A DNA stretch of 64,000 nt from Acidovorax kalamii (GTDB lineage Bacteria; Pseudomonadota; Gammaproteobacteria; Burkholderiales; Burkholderiaceae_C). The stretch covers positions 186,001-250,000 of the forward strand of contig NZ_NOIG01000001.1 in assembly GCF_002245625.1 (NCBI RefSeq), given 5' to 3'. Shown piece by piece: positions 56,109-64,000 of the stretch (position 1 is its first letter; the number at the start of each line of letters is the position of its first letter). The notes under the pieces are model-generated. The model ran no database searches, was not told the origin of the DNA, and was given only the letters and a program-made list of their open reading frames with translations. A program made the position numbers and the translations under genes.

Positions 56109-57368
56109 CTAGCTCGCAATCACCTTGCACTCGACAAGCACCTTGTTGATGTCACGCAGCAGGAGCATGTAGCGCAAACAACCGAGCAATGAAAGCAACA
56201 AGAAGCCAAGCCAAGCATTACCGAATAGAACAGCAAACCCGAATGCCAGCAATGAAATTGCAAAATACTGAGCTTGTGACTTGAGCTCGTACTTCTGCTT
56301 TGAGAAAACATTCAGCGCCACCGATTGCGATGTCAGATACAGCATCGCAGCAAATAGGGGTGCAAAGATCACGGATATCCAACCTGCAGTCATCCAGCTC
56401 TCCCCGAGTACGTAGCGAAAGCCCAGGGGATAAAGCAGCGCAATACACACGGCGGATGCCAACGCCGCAAAACCAATATGGCGTCGCGCGCGCAGAAACT
56501 GGGCAAACATTGCCTCGTTACCTGTGCGTGCAGCTTCAGCTAAGAAACCGTAAAAAACCTGGTACAAAGTCCCACCAATCAACCCCACGGGCCCGAAACC
56601 AAAACGCAATACATAGGCATACTGCGCCGCCAGCTCCGGGCCGAACCAGTGCCCAATCACCAGAACCGGCAGGTTGTAGGCTGCCAGATTCAGCAGATTG
56701 GACGGCATCAGGTACAGCGGCGCATTGACCGACTTGCGCAGCGTTGCGCCCATCATGGCCATCGTGTGCCGCGTGAACAGGACGGTGCGAGGAAGTGTCA
56801 GACTGGCATAAGCCAGCCCCTGCACCAGTGTGAGGCCGGCCTGCCAGTCGATCAGGCGGTCTATGCCCTGCACGTCCAGCCAGACGAACGCCAGCAGCAG
56901 CAGGGCCATCATGAAGGGCGGCGCCAGCCTGGCCACGCTGATCCAGCGAAAACGGTTCGCACGCACGTTGTGCATCTCGGCCAGCCTCTGGATTACCGTC
57001 CCGGCCACCCACAGACCGACGGCCTGGGCATGGCCGTAGGACAGCAGCATGGCCAGCAGACCCAGCAACACCGCCATCGGCAGCAGCAGCAGCAACATGG
57101 CCTTGAGATAGGGGCCGAGATCTTCGTCTGACCTCCCGGGGATCAGCATGTCGTAGCCCAGCAGAGCCACGGGCGCCACGGTTCCGACGATGGCGGCGAA
57201 GACGCTGTACACGCCCACCTCGGTCAAGGTATAGAGCTTGGCCAGTGCAACGAAGTTGAGCAGCTGGACTGCCTGCGCGAGGACCGTCCCCGACGTCAAC
57301 ACCCCCAGCCGGCGCAGGAGCGCCGAATGACGCCAGCGCGTCAGCCAGGCCGAAAAGAAGCGCTTCAT
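56109..57368 (-). CDS. polysaccharide flippase (Wzx/MATE-like, MOP superfamily)
   Basis: 419-residue integral membrane protein with about 12-14 hydrophobic helices, expected to move lipid-linked repeat units across the inner membrane. N-terminal LGVLTSGTVLAQAVQLLNFVALAKLYT is typical for polysaccharide exporters of the PST/Wzx kind. No Wzy polymerase or Wzz is recognisable in the window, and the sequence is poorly conserved, so specificity is open. ATG 57368 has GGCAGG 6 nt upstream; a GTG start at 57395 would overlap the formyltransferase gene. Confidence 0.85.
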   Translation of the reverse strand: MKRFFSAWLTRWRHSALLRRLGVLTSGTVLAQAVQLLNFVALAKLYTLTEVGVYSVFAAIVGTVAPVALLGYDMLIPGRSDEDLGPYLKAMLLLLLPMAVLLGLLAMLLSYGHAQAVGLWVAGTVIQRLAEMHNVRANRFRWISVARLAPPFMMALLLLAFVWLDVQGIDRLIDWQAGLTLVQGLAYASLTLPRTVLFTRHTMAMMGATLRKSVNAPLYLMPSNLLNLAAYNLPVLVIGHWFGPELAAQYAYVLRFGFGPVGLIGGTLYQVFYGFLAEAARTGNEAMFAQFLRARRHIGFAALASAVCIALLYPLGFRYVLGESWMTAGWISVIFAPLFAAMLYLTSQSVALNVFSKQKYELKSQAQYFAISLLAFGFAVLFGNAWLGFLLLSLLGCLRYMLLLRDINKVLVECKVIAS

Positions 57369-57385
57369 CGCCATCCTGCCTGCCG

Positions 57386-58213
57386 TCACAGACACAGCCG
57401 AGCCAGCGTACGTGCGCGCAGCTCCGGATGCATGGTGTAGTAATGCCCGCCAGGCGCATGCGGCTGTGCGGCGGCTTCCAGTTCTGCGAGGTCCTGCCCC
57501 GGTGCCAGGCGCTCCAGCAGAGACACAAGCAAAGAGGCGCGCAGATGAGGGTCATAGCAGTAGAGCAGGGCCTGGTAAAGACTGTCCGGCGTCGCCCGCA
57601 GACCGGGCCAACGCGGCGGATCGAACTCCGCGGTGGCAATCAACCGCCCGGTATCGATGCCCGCATCCATGTAGAAGCAGCTGGCCCCGGGGCGCCCACG
57701 CGCCAGCAGGGACCAGAGCAGACCGTCGGATCCTCGAACGAAAGGCACCACGCCCGGATGGATGTGCAGGATGCGGAAGTCCTGCTGGAACAGGCTCGCG
57801 GGCACACGACCGCCAGAACAGTAGAGAAACGTCCGGACCCCGCAATTGCGCATGGCGTCCAGCAGCCGAGGATCCGCGTAACTGTCCACCGTCAGACGCA
57901 GCACCCGCTCCGCCGCCACTTCGTAGTCGGGCTCCCGACCGGGCGTCAGTTTCACCGGCCAACCCTGCTGAACCGTGGCCGCCAGGTCTGCCGGCACGCG
58001 CGCAGCGCGATTGCGACGCAGACGGAGCAGGCGCGCGGCCAGGCGCTCGCCCAGCAGCCGGCGCAGCTGTTGAGCCCGCGGCCCCTCACCCACATAGTCC
58101 ACCGCCAGGATCAGCGCTGGCTGCATGCCGTGCAGGCGCAAATAGTCAAGATAGGCCTGCGTGACGGGGCAGCCGCCACGAAAAACCAGAAGAGCCAAGG
58201 GTATCGTTCTCAT
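57386..58213 (-). CDS. formyltransferase-like enzyme (sugar N-formyltransferase family)
   Basis: 275 residues with the formyltransferase domain in the C-terminal half: YCSGGRVPASLFQ, LHIHPGVVPFVRGSDGLLWSLL, GASCFYMDAGIDTG. H152 and D187 of the catalytic Asn-His-Asp set are kept, but the Asn is replaced by His (H150 in LHIHPG). Sugar N-formyltransferases use N10-formyl-tetrahydrofolate to modify 4-amino sugars in O-antigens. The Asn change may alter the reaction. It starts in an ATGA overlap with the unknown gene and is followed by the flippase. Confidence 0.75.
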   Translation of the reverse strand: MRTIPLALLVFRGGCPVTQAYLDYLRLHGMQPALILAVDYVGEGPRAQQLRRLLGERLAARLLRLRRNRAARVPADLAATVQQGWPVKLTPGREPDYEVAAERVLRLTVDSYADPRLLDAMRNCGVRTFLYCSGGRVPASLFQQDFRILHIHPGVVPFVRGSDGLLWSLLARGRPGASCFYMDAGIDTGRLIATAEFDPPRWPGLRATPDSLYQALLYCYDPHLRASLLVSLLERLAPGQDLAELEAAAQPHAPGGHYYTMHPELRARTLARLCL

Positions 58214-58704
58214 GCTGCAGAGGGAGCCTCAGGCACCATGACATTCAGTGTCGAGGTCACCAGAGAGCGCACATCCTGCGAAAAGACGCAATCATCTCGC
58301 TCCAGAACCCCGTCCATCAACTTGAGTGCCGAATTCAAGTACCGAGCATCGCGCCAGACCAGGGCAGCCTTCAGGAGCAGAACAGACAAGCACTGGATGG
58401 CTGCAAACGACAACGGCGTCGCTGCAGCCGGACGGGACAGATCGGGAAGGTAATAACGGCTCAACTTGTGCGCCACCTCAATTTTTTTGCGCAGGCGGTC
58501 CAGCCGAGGTACCGTTTCTGGGGCTAGCTCCTGCCACGCCTGGGTGTACACGACCTGCTCCAGATCAACGACTGCATCTGAACGCTGGTCCCGCGCGAGA
58601 TCCGTGATGGCTCCCGTTTGAAACGTCAACAGCCAGTCATCTATCCTCACGAGCAGCTTGATGCTAGGCCCGTCAATACCTGAGGAACAAACGGACACAC
58701 TCAC
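58210..58704 (-). CDS. unknown protein in the polysaccharide cluster
   Basis: 164 residues from GTG 58704, which overlaps the previous stop (GTGA). Largely alpha-helical: LVRIDDWLLTFQTG, then LDRLRKKIEVAHKLSRYYLPDL, IQCLSVLLLKAALVWRDARYLNSALKLMDGVLE. No motif that I recognise. The repeated Leu/Ala spacing and length might form a helical bundle or a scaffold. Its tight coupling on both sides suggests it works with the methyltransferase and the formyltransferase-like enzyme. An alternative start at 58842 would overlap the methyltransferase heavily and is rejected. Confidence 0.6.
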   Translation of the reverse strand: MSVSVCSSGIDGPSIKLLVRIDDWLLTFQTGAITDLARDQRSDAVVDLEQVVYTQAWQELAPETVPRLDRLRKKIEVAHKLSRYYLPDLSRPAAATPLSFAAIQCLSVLLLKAALVWRDARYLNSALKLMDGVLERDDCVFSQDVRSLVTSTLNVMVPEAPSAA

Positions 58705-59660
58705 CCCTTGCGATAGACTAGGGCAACACGCCACTGCACAACATCCTGCTCTCCCCCAGTCTTGAAAAAGGTTCCAGCCTCGAAATAGCGACGGGCAAAA
58801 GGCCGCAAGGACCAGTGCAGACTGTAGGGGCCGCGATTCCAATGGAAGGATCCCTCATCGAAACGGGCGCACGGCAACATGCCAGCTGCTACGGCCGCCT
58901 CAGTCAAGTGGGCTTCTGTGTACTGTCGCAGATAGGTGTAGTCATCAAACATCCAGCGCAACAACACTGCGCGAGATGCTGGACTGAAGGAAACGTAGAG
59001 CAGCCCCCCGGGCGTCAAAAGGGATGACAAGCTGCGCATCAAAGCGGGGACATCCAAGCAGAACCCGATCGAGTAGCGTACAAAAATGTAATCGAACGGA
59101 CCGCCACCCTCTGACTCGATTTTGCGAACAATATCGTCTGTATTGAAATCGTACGTCAGGGTCTTAACGCCAAGATGCTCCGTCATCGCACGCGCTACAT
59201 CATCCGCAAAAGCCGAGACCCGGATGTCCGCGCCCTCCTGCATCAGATCCTGCGCAAAGAAGCCCGGCTCTCCACTGATCTCCAGCACGCGCTTGCCAGA
59301 CCAGTCCTGTAACAGCCCTGCACCGCGCAGCTCCGTCGTCACCATGTCCGACTGTCCCGCCCACGAACCACGCTCACCCGATGCAAGCTGTGCCGAGTAA
59401 TACCGATAAAAATCGACACCCTGCTTTTTGCGGCCCAGCGAGGACAAGAAACCATTCAGCTTCGGGACACAACGAAACAGTGGCAAAAGTGCCGAGACCA
59501 AGGCTTCAAATGGGTACCGATCTTTCTGCTCGCGGGAGTAGCACCCGCAGCTTCCACAAAAAAACCAGGTCGACTTGTAGGTATCGATCTCACTGACCAC
59601 TCCCGTTTTGTGGCAAATGGCGCAGGCCTGTTCTTTGCGAAAAATGGGGGGCTCCATCAT
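58701..59660 (-). CDS. class I SAM methyltransferase with N-terminal Cys-rich segment
   Basis: 319 residues. The first 40 residues have two CxxC pairs (CAICHK and CGSCGCYS), a likely zinc ribbon. The SAM-binding domain is centred on RVLEISGEPGFFAQDL (motif I), with YIFVRYSIGF and LLTPGGLLYVSFSP as later strands. The architecture resembles zinc-ribbon C-methyltransferases of sugar clusters (TylC3-like), but acceptor and site are unknown. Overlaps its neighbour genes by 4 nt on both sides. Likely modifies a sugar or the phosphoramidate group. Confidence 0.78.
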   Translation of the reverse strand: MMEPPIFRKEQACAICHKTGVVSEIDTYKSTWFFCGSCGCYSREQKDRYPFEALVSALLPLFRCVPKLNGFLSSLGRKKQGVDFYRYYSAQLASGERGSWAGQSDMVTTELRGAGLLQDWSGKRVLEISGEPGFFAQDLMQEGADIRVSAFADDVARAMTEHLGVKTLTYDFNTDDIVRKIESEGGGPFDYIFVRYSIGFCLDVPALMRSLSSLLTPGGLLYVSFSPASRAVLLRWMFDDYTYLRQYTEAHLTEAAVAAGMLPCARFDEGSFHWNRGPYSLHWSLRPFARRYFEAGTFFKTGGEQDVVQWRVALVYRKG

Positions 59661-60442
59661 GCTGTTTCCATCAAGTTAAAAAAAGTTTTCAGGGAGCCAT
59701 CCATTGCCATGGCTTCGTACCGTTGAAGATCGCTGACGCTGTCAACCTCCAGCCAGCCATTGTCAGTCTCGGCCACGCGGACGTCCCAGGCGTGATCGAT
59801 CAGGTACTGGATGAAACTGGTCATGTACATATTGTCGAAGTCCTTGCCATCGTACGTCGCGGCGCGGTCCATCGATGCGTAGACCTGCTTGAACTTCGCC
59901 ACATGGTCGGCGCGGATCTTGATCAGACCCATGTACTGGCCTTCGATCTCGCCGTAATCGCGCGGCTTCTTCCCCAGTTCGCGCAGACGTCCGCCCGGGC
60001 CGAGCTTGAGCGTCTCGGCGTCGGTCAGCGGATCGTCCAGGCGCAGGCGCCAGTAGCGCAGCCACTGCCGGTCAATCATCACCGTGACCGGCGCATCGAC
60101 CGCAAGCAGGGACGACAACACCCGCCCTTCGTAGACGATGTCGCCGTAGCAGATCAGCAAATCCTGTCCGTCCACCATGAGGTCCGCGGCGCTGAACAAG
60201 GTCGCAACCATATTGGTCGAGGCATAGCGGGGATTCACGTGCGTGGCGAAACCGCGGGCGGCGATCTGATCAGCACGGTAACCGGAGACCACTGTCAGGT
60301 CCTGAACGCCCGCGCGACGCAGCACTGTGGCCTGCCGCTCCAGCAGGTTCTTGCCAGCGAGCTCGACCAAGCACTTGGGACGATCATCCGTCAGGGGGCG
60401 CAGCCGGGTGCCCTGGCCGGCAGCGAGTATCAAGGCTTTCAC
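59657..60442 (-). CDS. nucleotidyltransferase (LicC / Cj1416-like cytidylyltransferase)
   Basis: 261-residue sugar-nucleotidyltransferase fold. The signature GXGTRLRPLT occurs as LAAGQGTRLRPLTDDRPKCLVELAGK, the metal-binding aspartate in LICYGDIVYEG, and NNWLEVD-like TDNGWLEVDSVSDL close to the C-terminus. The TNMVATLFSA segment is like LicC-type choline-phosphate cytidylyltransferases. Next to a phosphohistidine/ATP-grasp enzyme and a glutamine amidohydrolase, the best match in context is the CTP:phosphoglutamine cytidylyltransferase (Cj1416) of the MeOPN pathway. A LicC-type choline or AEP role remains possible. Confidence 0.85.
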   Translation of the reverse strand: MKALILAAGQGTRLRPLTDDRPKCLVELAGKNLLERQATVLRRAGVQDLTVVSGYRADQIAARGFATHVNPRYASTNMVATLFSAADLMVDGQDLLICYGDIVYEGRVLSSLLAVDAPVTVMIDRQWLRYWRLRLDDPLTDAETLKLGPGGRLRELGKKPRDYGEIEGQYMGLIKIRADHVAKFKQVYASMDRAATYDGKDFDNMYMTSFIQYLIDHAWDVRVAETDNGWLEVDSVSDLQRYEAMAMDGSLKTFFNLMETA

Positions 60443-60487
60443 TTCAGACTCCTTCGGTGGTCATGCGTCGATTGCGACGATCAGCGC

Positions 60488-61321
60488 TCACGCAGCAAGA
60501 CGGCGCATCAGATAGAGCTCGCGCGTGCCCTTGGCCATCAGCCGCCGGCCTTCCCACGAGAAATGCGCACGCATCTCCTCGAGCGCGGCATAGAACTCGG
60601 CATTGCCGACATCCGCAGAATGCGACTCGAAGACCAACAGACCGCCATTGGCCATCATGCCGTGGATACGCAGCAGATGGTCCTGCAGACGCACGCGGTA
60701 GTTTCGGTCGTCTGTCCAGTGCGTCGCGAACGAAAGCACGACCGTGTAGACCTGCGCAGGCCGGTAGTCCTGGAAAGGCTGGGCCACGAGCTTGACCCGG
60801 TCCTGCAGCTGGAGGAATTCGGTGCAATGCTGACCGATGCGGATCATGTAGGGATTGATATCGATGCCGTCGGCGCGGCACCCCGTGCGAAACGCCGCGT
60901 AGAGCGCCATGAAGCCGCAGTTGCAACCGATATCCAGCAGGCGATCTTCGGGACGCACCAGGTCAGCCAGGCCGTAGGCATCGAAACGCTCTTCCGTTCC
61001 GCGCTCGCCGAAGACGTCGAGGATCGCTAGGGCCTGGTAAGGGTAGCCGTGGAAATAGGAATAACTGTCGTAATCGCGGCGCTGCATCGCCAGTTCCCGC
61101 CTGATCTTGCGATGCAGCTCGGGCAGCTCCATGACGAAGCGGTCAGACGTCGTGTCAATGGTGTGGCGCTCGGTCAGTCGTACCAGCCGGCGCGCGGACA
61201 CCAGGAAAAAGACCCCCAGCCTGTGCAACCACGAAGCGACGGCCACCATGACATGACGCGCAACCTGTTTCAGGGCGGAAAGCGGGCGTCTGATGTATGC
61301 GATCTGTGGGCTACTACTCAT
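60488..61321 (-). CDS. class I SAM methyltransferase (Cj1419/Cj1420-like by context)
   Basis: 277 residues. The SAM-binding motif is LLDIGCNCGFMALYAAF (near residues 143-160), with later acidic turn DGIDINPYMI and FATHWTDD. The N-terminal helical part (residues 1-100) includes YSYFHGYPYQALAILDVFGERGT. Placed between the amidohydrolase and the cytidylyltransferase, it may O-methylate the phosphoramidate. No catalytic-domain feature shows the acceptor. Spacing to the neighbours is 23 and 45 bp. Confidence 0.8.
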   Translation of the reverse strand: MSSSPQIAYIRRPLSALKQVARHVMVAVASWLHRLGVFFLVSARRLVRLTERHTIDTTSDRFVMELPELHRKIRRELAMQRRDYDSYSYFHGYPYQALAILDVFGERGTEERFDAYGLADLVRPEDRLLDIGCNCGFMALYAAFRTGCRADGIDINPYMIRIGQHCTEFLQLQDRVKLVAQPFQDYRPAQVYTVVLSFATHWTDDRNYRVRLQDHLLRIHGMMANGGLLVFESHSADVGNAEFYAALEEMRAHFSWEGRRLMAKGTRELYLMRRLAA

Positions 61322-61344
61322 TGCTGCACATCCATTTCATGGGT

Positions 61345-61992
61345 TCATCGAGAAGAAGTCAGACCCAGCGCCGCGGACAGGAAGACCAGGGTGGCCGGTC
61401 CCAGTTCGGTCTCGCGCTCGGGATGCCAGACGATGGCATCGATCCGCGCCTGGGGAGCCCGGAACGCTTCCACCGTGCCGTCGCGCGCCCAGGCCAATGC
61501 CTCCATGCCGGACGCCAGGCCGTCTGCGGGGATAGCCCAGCCGTGATAGCTGTTGACCTCGGCCGGCCGCTCCCAGTAGGCCGGCGACGCATCGGCCCAG
61601 ACCAGGTCATGACGTGTCCCGACATGCCCGGACACCCGCACCAGGCGGCCTCCGGCCAGGTGGTTGATCATCTGCGCACCGCGGCAGACCCCGAGCACCG
61701 GTTTGCCTCGCTGCAGAAAGTGGCGATAGGCCTCGGCCTCGAAACGATCGCGCTCCGGGGCGACGTCGGCCGCATCGGGGAGCATCGACAGGTCGTTGCC
61801 GCCGGTGAGGATCAGCGCATCCAGATTCAGCGCGTCCAGATAGGCGTCGACATCCCCCACGCTGTTGGACAGCGGCAGCGGGCAGCCGCCCAGGCGCTCA
61901 ATCAACGCGGCCCAGCGCTGGTCCAACATGTCGCGCCGTTCGGCGTAACCTTGTACGGCGTGCGAGCGCTGGGTCAATCCGATGCGTTTCAT
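61345..61992 (-). CDS. class I glutamine amidotransferase-like hydrolase (Cj1417-like)
   Basis: 215-residue peptidase C26/gamma-glutamyl-GABA-hydrolase-like protein. Nucleophile Cys in LGVCRGAQMINHLAGG and the His-Glu pair in VWHPERETE. LILTGGNDLS matches the oxyanion-strand motif. By context it would hydrolyse CDP-L-glutamine to cytidine diphosphoramidate and glutamate, as Cj1417 does, rather than degrade gamma-glutamyl-GABA. Its ATG (61992) lies 2 bp after the stop of the kinase-like gene. Confidence 0.87.
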   Translation of the reverse strand: MKRIGLTQRSHAVQGYAERRDMLDQRWAALIERLGGCPLPLSNSVGDVDAYLDALNLDALILTGGNDLSMLPDAADVAPERDRFEAEAYRHFLQRGKPVLGVCRGAQMINHLAGGRLVRVSGHVGTRHDLVWADASPAYWERPAEVNSYHGWAIPADGLASGMEALAWARDGTVEAFRAPQARIDAIVWHPERETELGPATLVFLSAALGLTSSR

Positions 61993-61994
61993 GA

Positions 61995-64000
61995 TCAGGC
62001 CTGTATCTCGATTCTGCGCACCGCGCAGTCAAGCACGATGAGCCGGGCGGCGGCCAGGCGCTCAAACAGTGCTTCGCCCACGCCGATGGCGGCCGGCAGG
62101 CCGAGTTCGGCAGCGCGGATCGCCATGTGCGAATTGGCGCCGCCGTACTGCGTGACCAGCCCGCCGATGCCGTGCGCGAACAACCAGTCATAGCCAGGGT
62201 CGGCACGCGGGATGGCCACCACCTTGCCCTTCAACTCGACCGAGGTACTGGCTTCGCCATCGGCCAGCACGGCCACTTCGGCCGCGACCCTGCCTTGGCT
62301 GACGAAATTGGGTTCGCTCGCAGGACGCTCGAAGCAGGTGAAATCGCCCGCCTCGGCTATCAGCGGCGGGAGCTCTATTGCCCGCGTCAGCTCGTGTTCG
62401 GCCGCCCCTTCCTCGGCGCGTGCCGCAAGCCAGCCCGCCACGTCGGTAGGATGCGCGCCGACGCGCAACTTGTAGAGATCAGCGATATCCAGATGCGAGA
62501 CGGCTTCGCGGTCCAGGCCGTAATGCGCCCCCGCGGACGCCAAGGCCGTCAAGCCGGCGCTGAGATTACGGCTGAACATGAACTTGGCGTACTCCCGGCC
62601 TTCGATGGCACGGCGCAGAAAACGCTCGAAGGCATCGACATCAGGTTCGAGCCCATGCTGATGAAGCAGGGTCTCGATGCGCACACGCGCCTCGGGCGAC
62701 CATGCATAAGGCTGCCCGGCCGACGCATGCGGCTTGATCATGGGCTCAAGATAGCGCTGTGGATCGTCTGCGTAGGCATCCGAGGTGATCTCGTAGGTGC
62801 CGGGACGCAAATGGCCATAACGCGCAGTAAACGCATCGCGCCCCAGTGCACCGGCGTGCACGCGTGAGCCGTCGATCTCGAAGGCGCGGGTCACGGACGC
62901 CAGCGAGGCCAGAAATGCGCTGGTGTCCTGACCCGTGGTCACGCCGACACGCTCGAGTGAACGCAGCAGGCTGACGGCCACAAAGGCGCTGCGCGCCAGA
63001 TGGGCAAATGGCAGGGTGCCGAAGCGGCGGCAATCCTCGAAAAGTTCGAAAGCCAGATCCAGCGGCGCCAAGCGCCGCTGCAGCAGCTGCTCATGGCGGC
63101 GGTCGAGCTCGGCGATCACGGCATAATCGGACTCGATACGCGCCATCCCCTGACGCGTCACCTCGCGCAGGGCCGAGCCCAGCGCAGCCATGTCGGCTGC
63201 CGAAAAGCCGGCCGGGCCCAGCCTTTCGCGGGCTCGCTCCTCGAAATCGAAAGTCAGGCAGGTGAAGGCCACTTCGAACTCGACCTTGTCGTGCAGTTCC
63301 GGACGCTGGGCCAGACGCTGCAGATAGTGCTCGACCAGCCGGGTCGCCAGCCCCTCGTCCAGAGCGGCTGGCACGAAGGAGTTAAAACTGGCGCGGATGT
63401 CCACATAAGGATGACCAGCGAAGTTCACGATGAGCGGGCAAGGACGCACGTCGCGATAGCCGTAATCAGCGCGCTGGGTGGCCCAGACCTCGTCGGTGAT
63501 AAGGTGCCGGTACAGCGACATGGCCAGGCGCCGCGGCTTGGTGCCGACGATCTCGGCTGGATTCCAGTCGCTCATGACGCCGAACAGCATGCGCTCACCT
63601 AGCAGGCGGCTGCCGCGTTCACGCGCACCGGCAAACCAGGCCGCGGCCTGCGCCAGCGCCGACTCGACGTGCTCGTCCGATACATTGGACAGGCCGTGCC
63701 GCACGGCGATGGGCCGCAGTTGCAGAACGTGCACAACACCATCGCGATCCAGAGCGAATTCGATGTCCAGTGAGGTGTGTCCCACCAGGTCTTCCAGCTC
63801 CGCGATGGCGTCGAGGACGGCCGCGATGCGCGGATCGAGCCGGTCCACGCCGGAGCGACAGCTGCGCTGGACAAACAGAGTGCGCAGCCTGCGGCCGTTG
63901 CCGGACGTGACGCTGTCGGTCCGTGAGCTGCTGTCATCGTAATTGATGACGTAGTACGGCGCACCATGGGTCAACGTGCGCGTAAAAGCAACGCCGCTGA
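61995..64000 (-). CDS. ATP-grasp/phosphohistidine dikinase-like protein (glutamine-kinase-like), 5' end missing
   Basis: At least 668 residues; the frame stays open to the window edge, reading GVAFTRT upstream of residues THGAPYYVINYDD. This matches the end of the ATP-grasp N-terminal domain of PEP synthase-type enzymes. The phosphohistidine swivel domain is C-terminal: VTQYGGANSHMAIRAAELGLPAAIG, with the phospho-His in NSHMAI, only 43 residues from the end. No PEP/pyruvate barrel follows, so this is not a PEP synthase or pyruvate dikinase. The architecture fits L-glutamine kinase (Cj1418) or a rifampicin phosphotransferase-like enzyme. In context with Cj1416- and Cj1417-like genes the first is favoured. 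Confidence 0.86.
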   Translation of the reverse strand, partial: SGVAFTRTLTHGAPYYVINYDDSSSRTDSVTSGNGRRLRTLFVQRSCRSGVDRLDPRIAAVLDAIAELEDLVGHTSLDIEFALDRDGVVHVLQLRPIAVRHGLSNVSDEHVESALAQAAAWFAGARERGSRLLGERMLFGVMSDWNPAEIVGTKPRRLAMSLYRHLITDEVWATQRADYGYRDVRPCPLIVNFAGHPYVDIRASFNSFVPAALDEGLATRLVEHYLQRLAQRPELHDKVEFEVAFTCLTFDFEERARERLGPAGFSAADMAALGSALREVTRQGMARIESDYAVIAELDRRHEQLLQRRLAPLDLAFELFEDCRRFGTLPFAHLARSAFVAVSLLRSLERVGVTTGQDTSAFLASLASVTRAFEIDGSRVHAGALGRDAFTARYGHLRPGTYEITSDAYADDPQRYLEPMIKPHASAGQPYAWSPEARVRIETLLHQHGLEPDVDAFERFLRRAIEGREYAKFMFSRNLSAGLTALASAGAHYGLDREAVSHLDIADLYKLRVGAHPTDVAGWLAARAEEGAAEHELTRAIELPPLIAEAGDFTCFERPASEPNFVSQGRVAAEVAVLADGEASTSVELKGKVVAIPRADPGYDWLFAHGIGGLVTQYGGANSHMAIRAAELGLPAAIGVGEALFERLAAARLIVLDCAVRRIEIQA

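Noticed and set aside
61995-64000. Phosphoenolpyruvate synthase
   Set aside because: The phosphohistidine domain is at the C-terminal end, and the PEP-binding barrel that follows it in PEP synthase is missing.

Overview
The window is chromosomal DNA of a GC-rich betaproteobacterium, most likely a Comamonadaceae member close to Acidovorax. I infer this from the gene order rne-rluC-HAD-Rieske-sppA and maf-yceD-rpmF-plsX-fabHDG-acpP-fabF-rpoE-rseAB-degP-lepA-lepB-rnc-era-recO-pdxJ-acpS-nagZ, from protein character, and from a short dispersed repeat built around GCTAT-N8-ATAGCT. I could not run a database search, so the genus is a judgement.

Layout. (1) 1-6.5 kb: 3' part of dinB; an ECF sigma/RskA-type anti-sigma pair; a TPR lipoprotein-like or periplasmic protein; a small membrane protein; queF; a 2OG-Fe(II) prolyl-4-hydroxylase-like enzyme; yaaA. 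(2) 6.7-17 kb: rne with its own terminator, a 600-bp divergent leader region, rluC, a HAD phosphatase, a Rieske protein, sppA, a secreted MORN/YwqK-like protein, an RsmI-like methylase, maf and yceD. (3) 17-23 kb: rpmF, plsX and the complete fatty-acid synthesis cluster. (4) 23-36 kb: envelope-stress operon rpoE-rseA-rseB-degP, a 510-bp non-coding gap with DnaA-box-like sites and a strong terminator, then lepA-lepB-DUF4845-rnc-era-recO-pdxJ-acpS-nagZ. (5) 36-43.8 kb: a four-carbon sugar-acid catabolic pair (kinase plus a PdxA2 fused to a TIM barrel) with a divergent LysR regulator, an MscS channel, a response-regulator diguanylate cyclase and lysS.

(6) 43.8-64 kb: one long minus-strand surface-polysaccharide cluster, mostly with translationally coupled genes. 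Transcription runs from the right edge leftwards. The first genes (kinase-like ATP-grasp/phosphohistidine protein, class I glutamine amidohydrolase, SAM methyltransferase, nucleotidyltransferase) match the composition of the Campylobacter O-methyl phosphoramidate (MeOPN) pathway: glutamine kinase, gamma-glutamyl-CDP-amidate hydrolase, methyltransferase, CTP:phosphoglutamine cytidylyltransferase. They are followed by a second methyltransferase, an unknown protein, a formyltransferase-like enzyme, a flippase and a CDP-glycerol-type transferase. Next comes a WbuX/HisH2/HisF2 acetamidino-sugar module with an AsnB-like protein, two GT4 glycosyltransferases, a glutaminase-PP-loop fusion, and a PglC/PglD/PglE-like trio that would make and load an N-acetylated amino-sugar onto the lipid carrier.

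The most interesting parts are the phosphoramidate-like module, two different amidation architectures in one cluster, the PdxA2-TIM barrel fusion, and the dispersed repeat, one copy of which encodes the signal peptide of a secreted protein. No tRNA, rRNA, insertion sequence or CRISPR array was seen.
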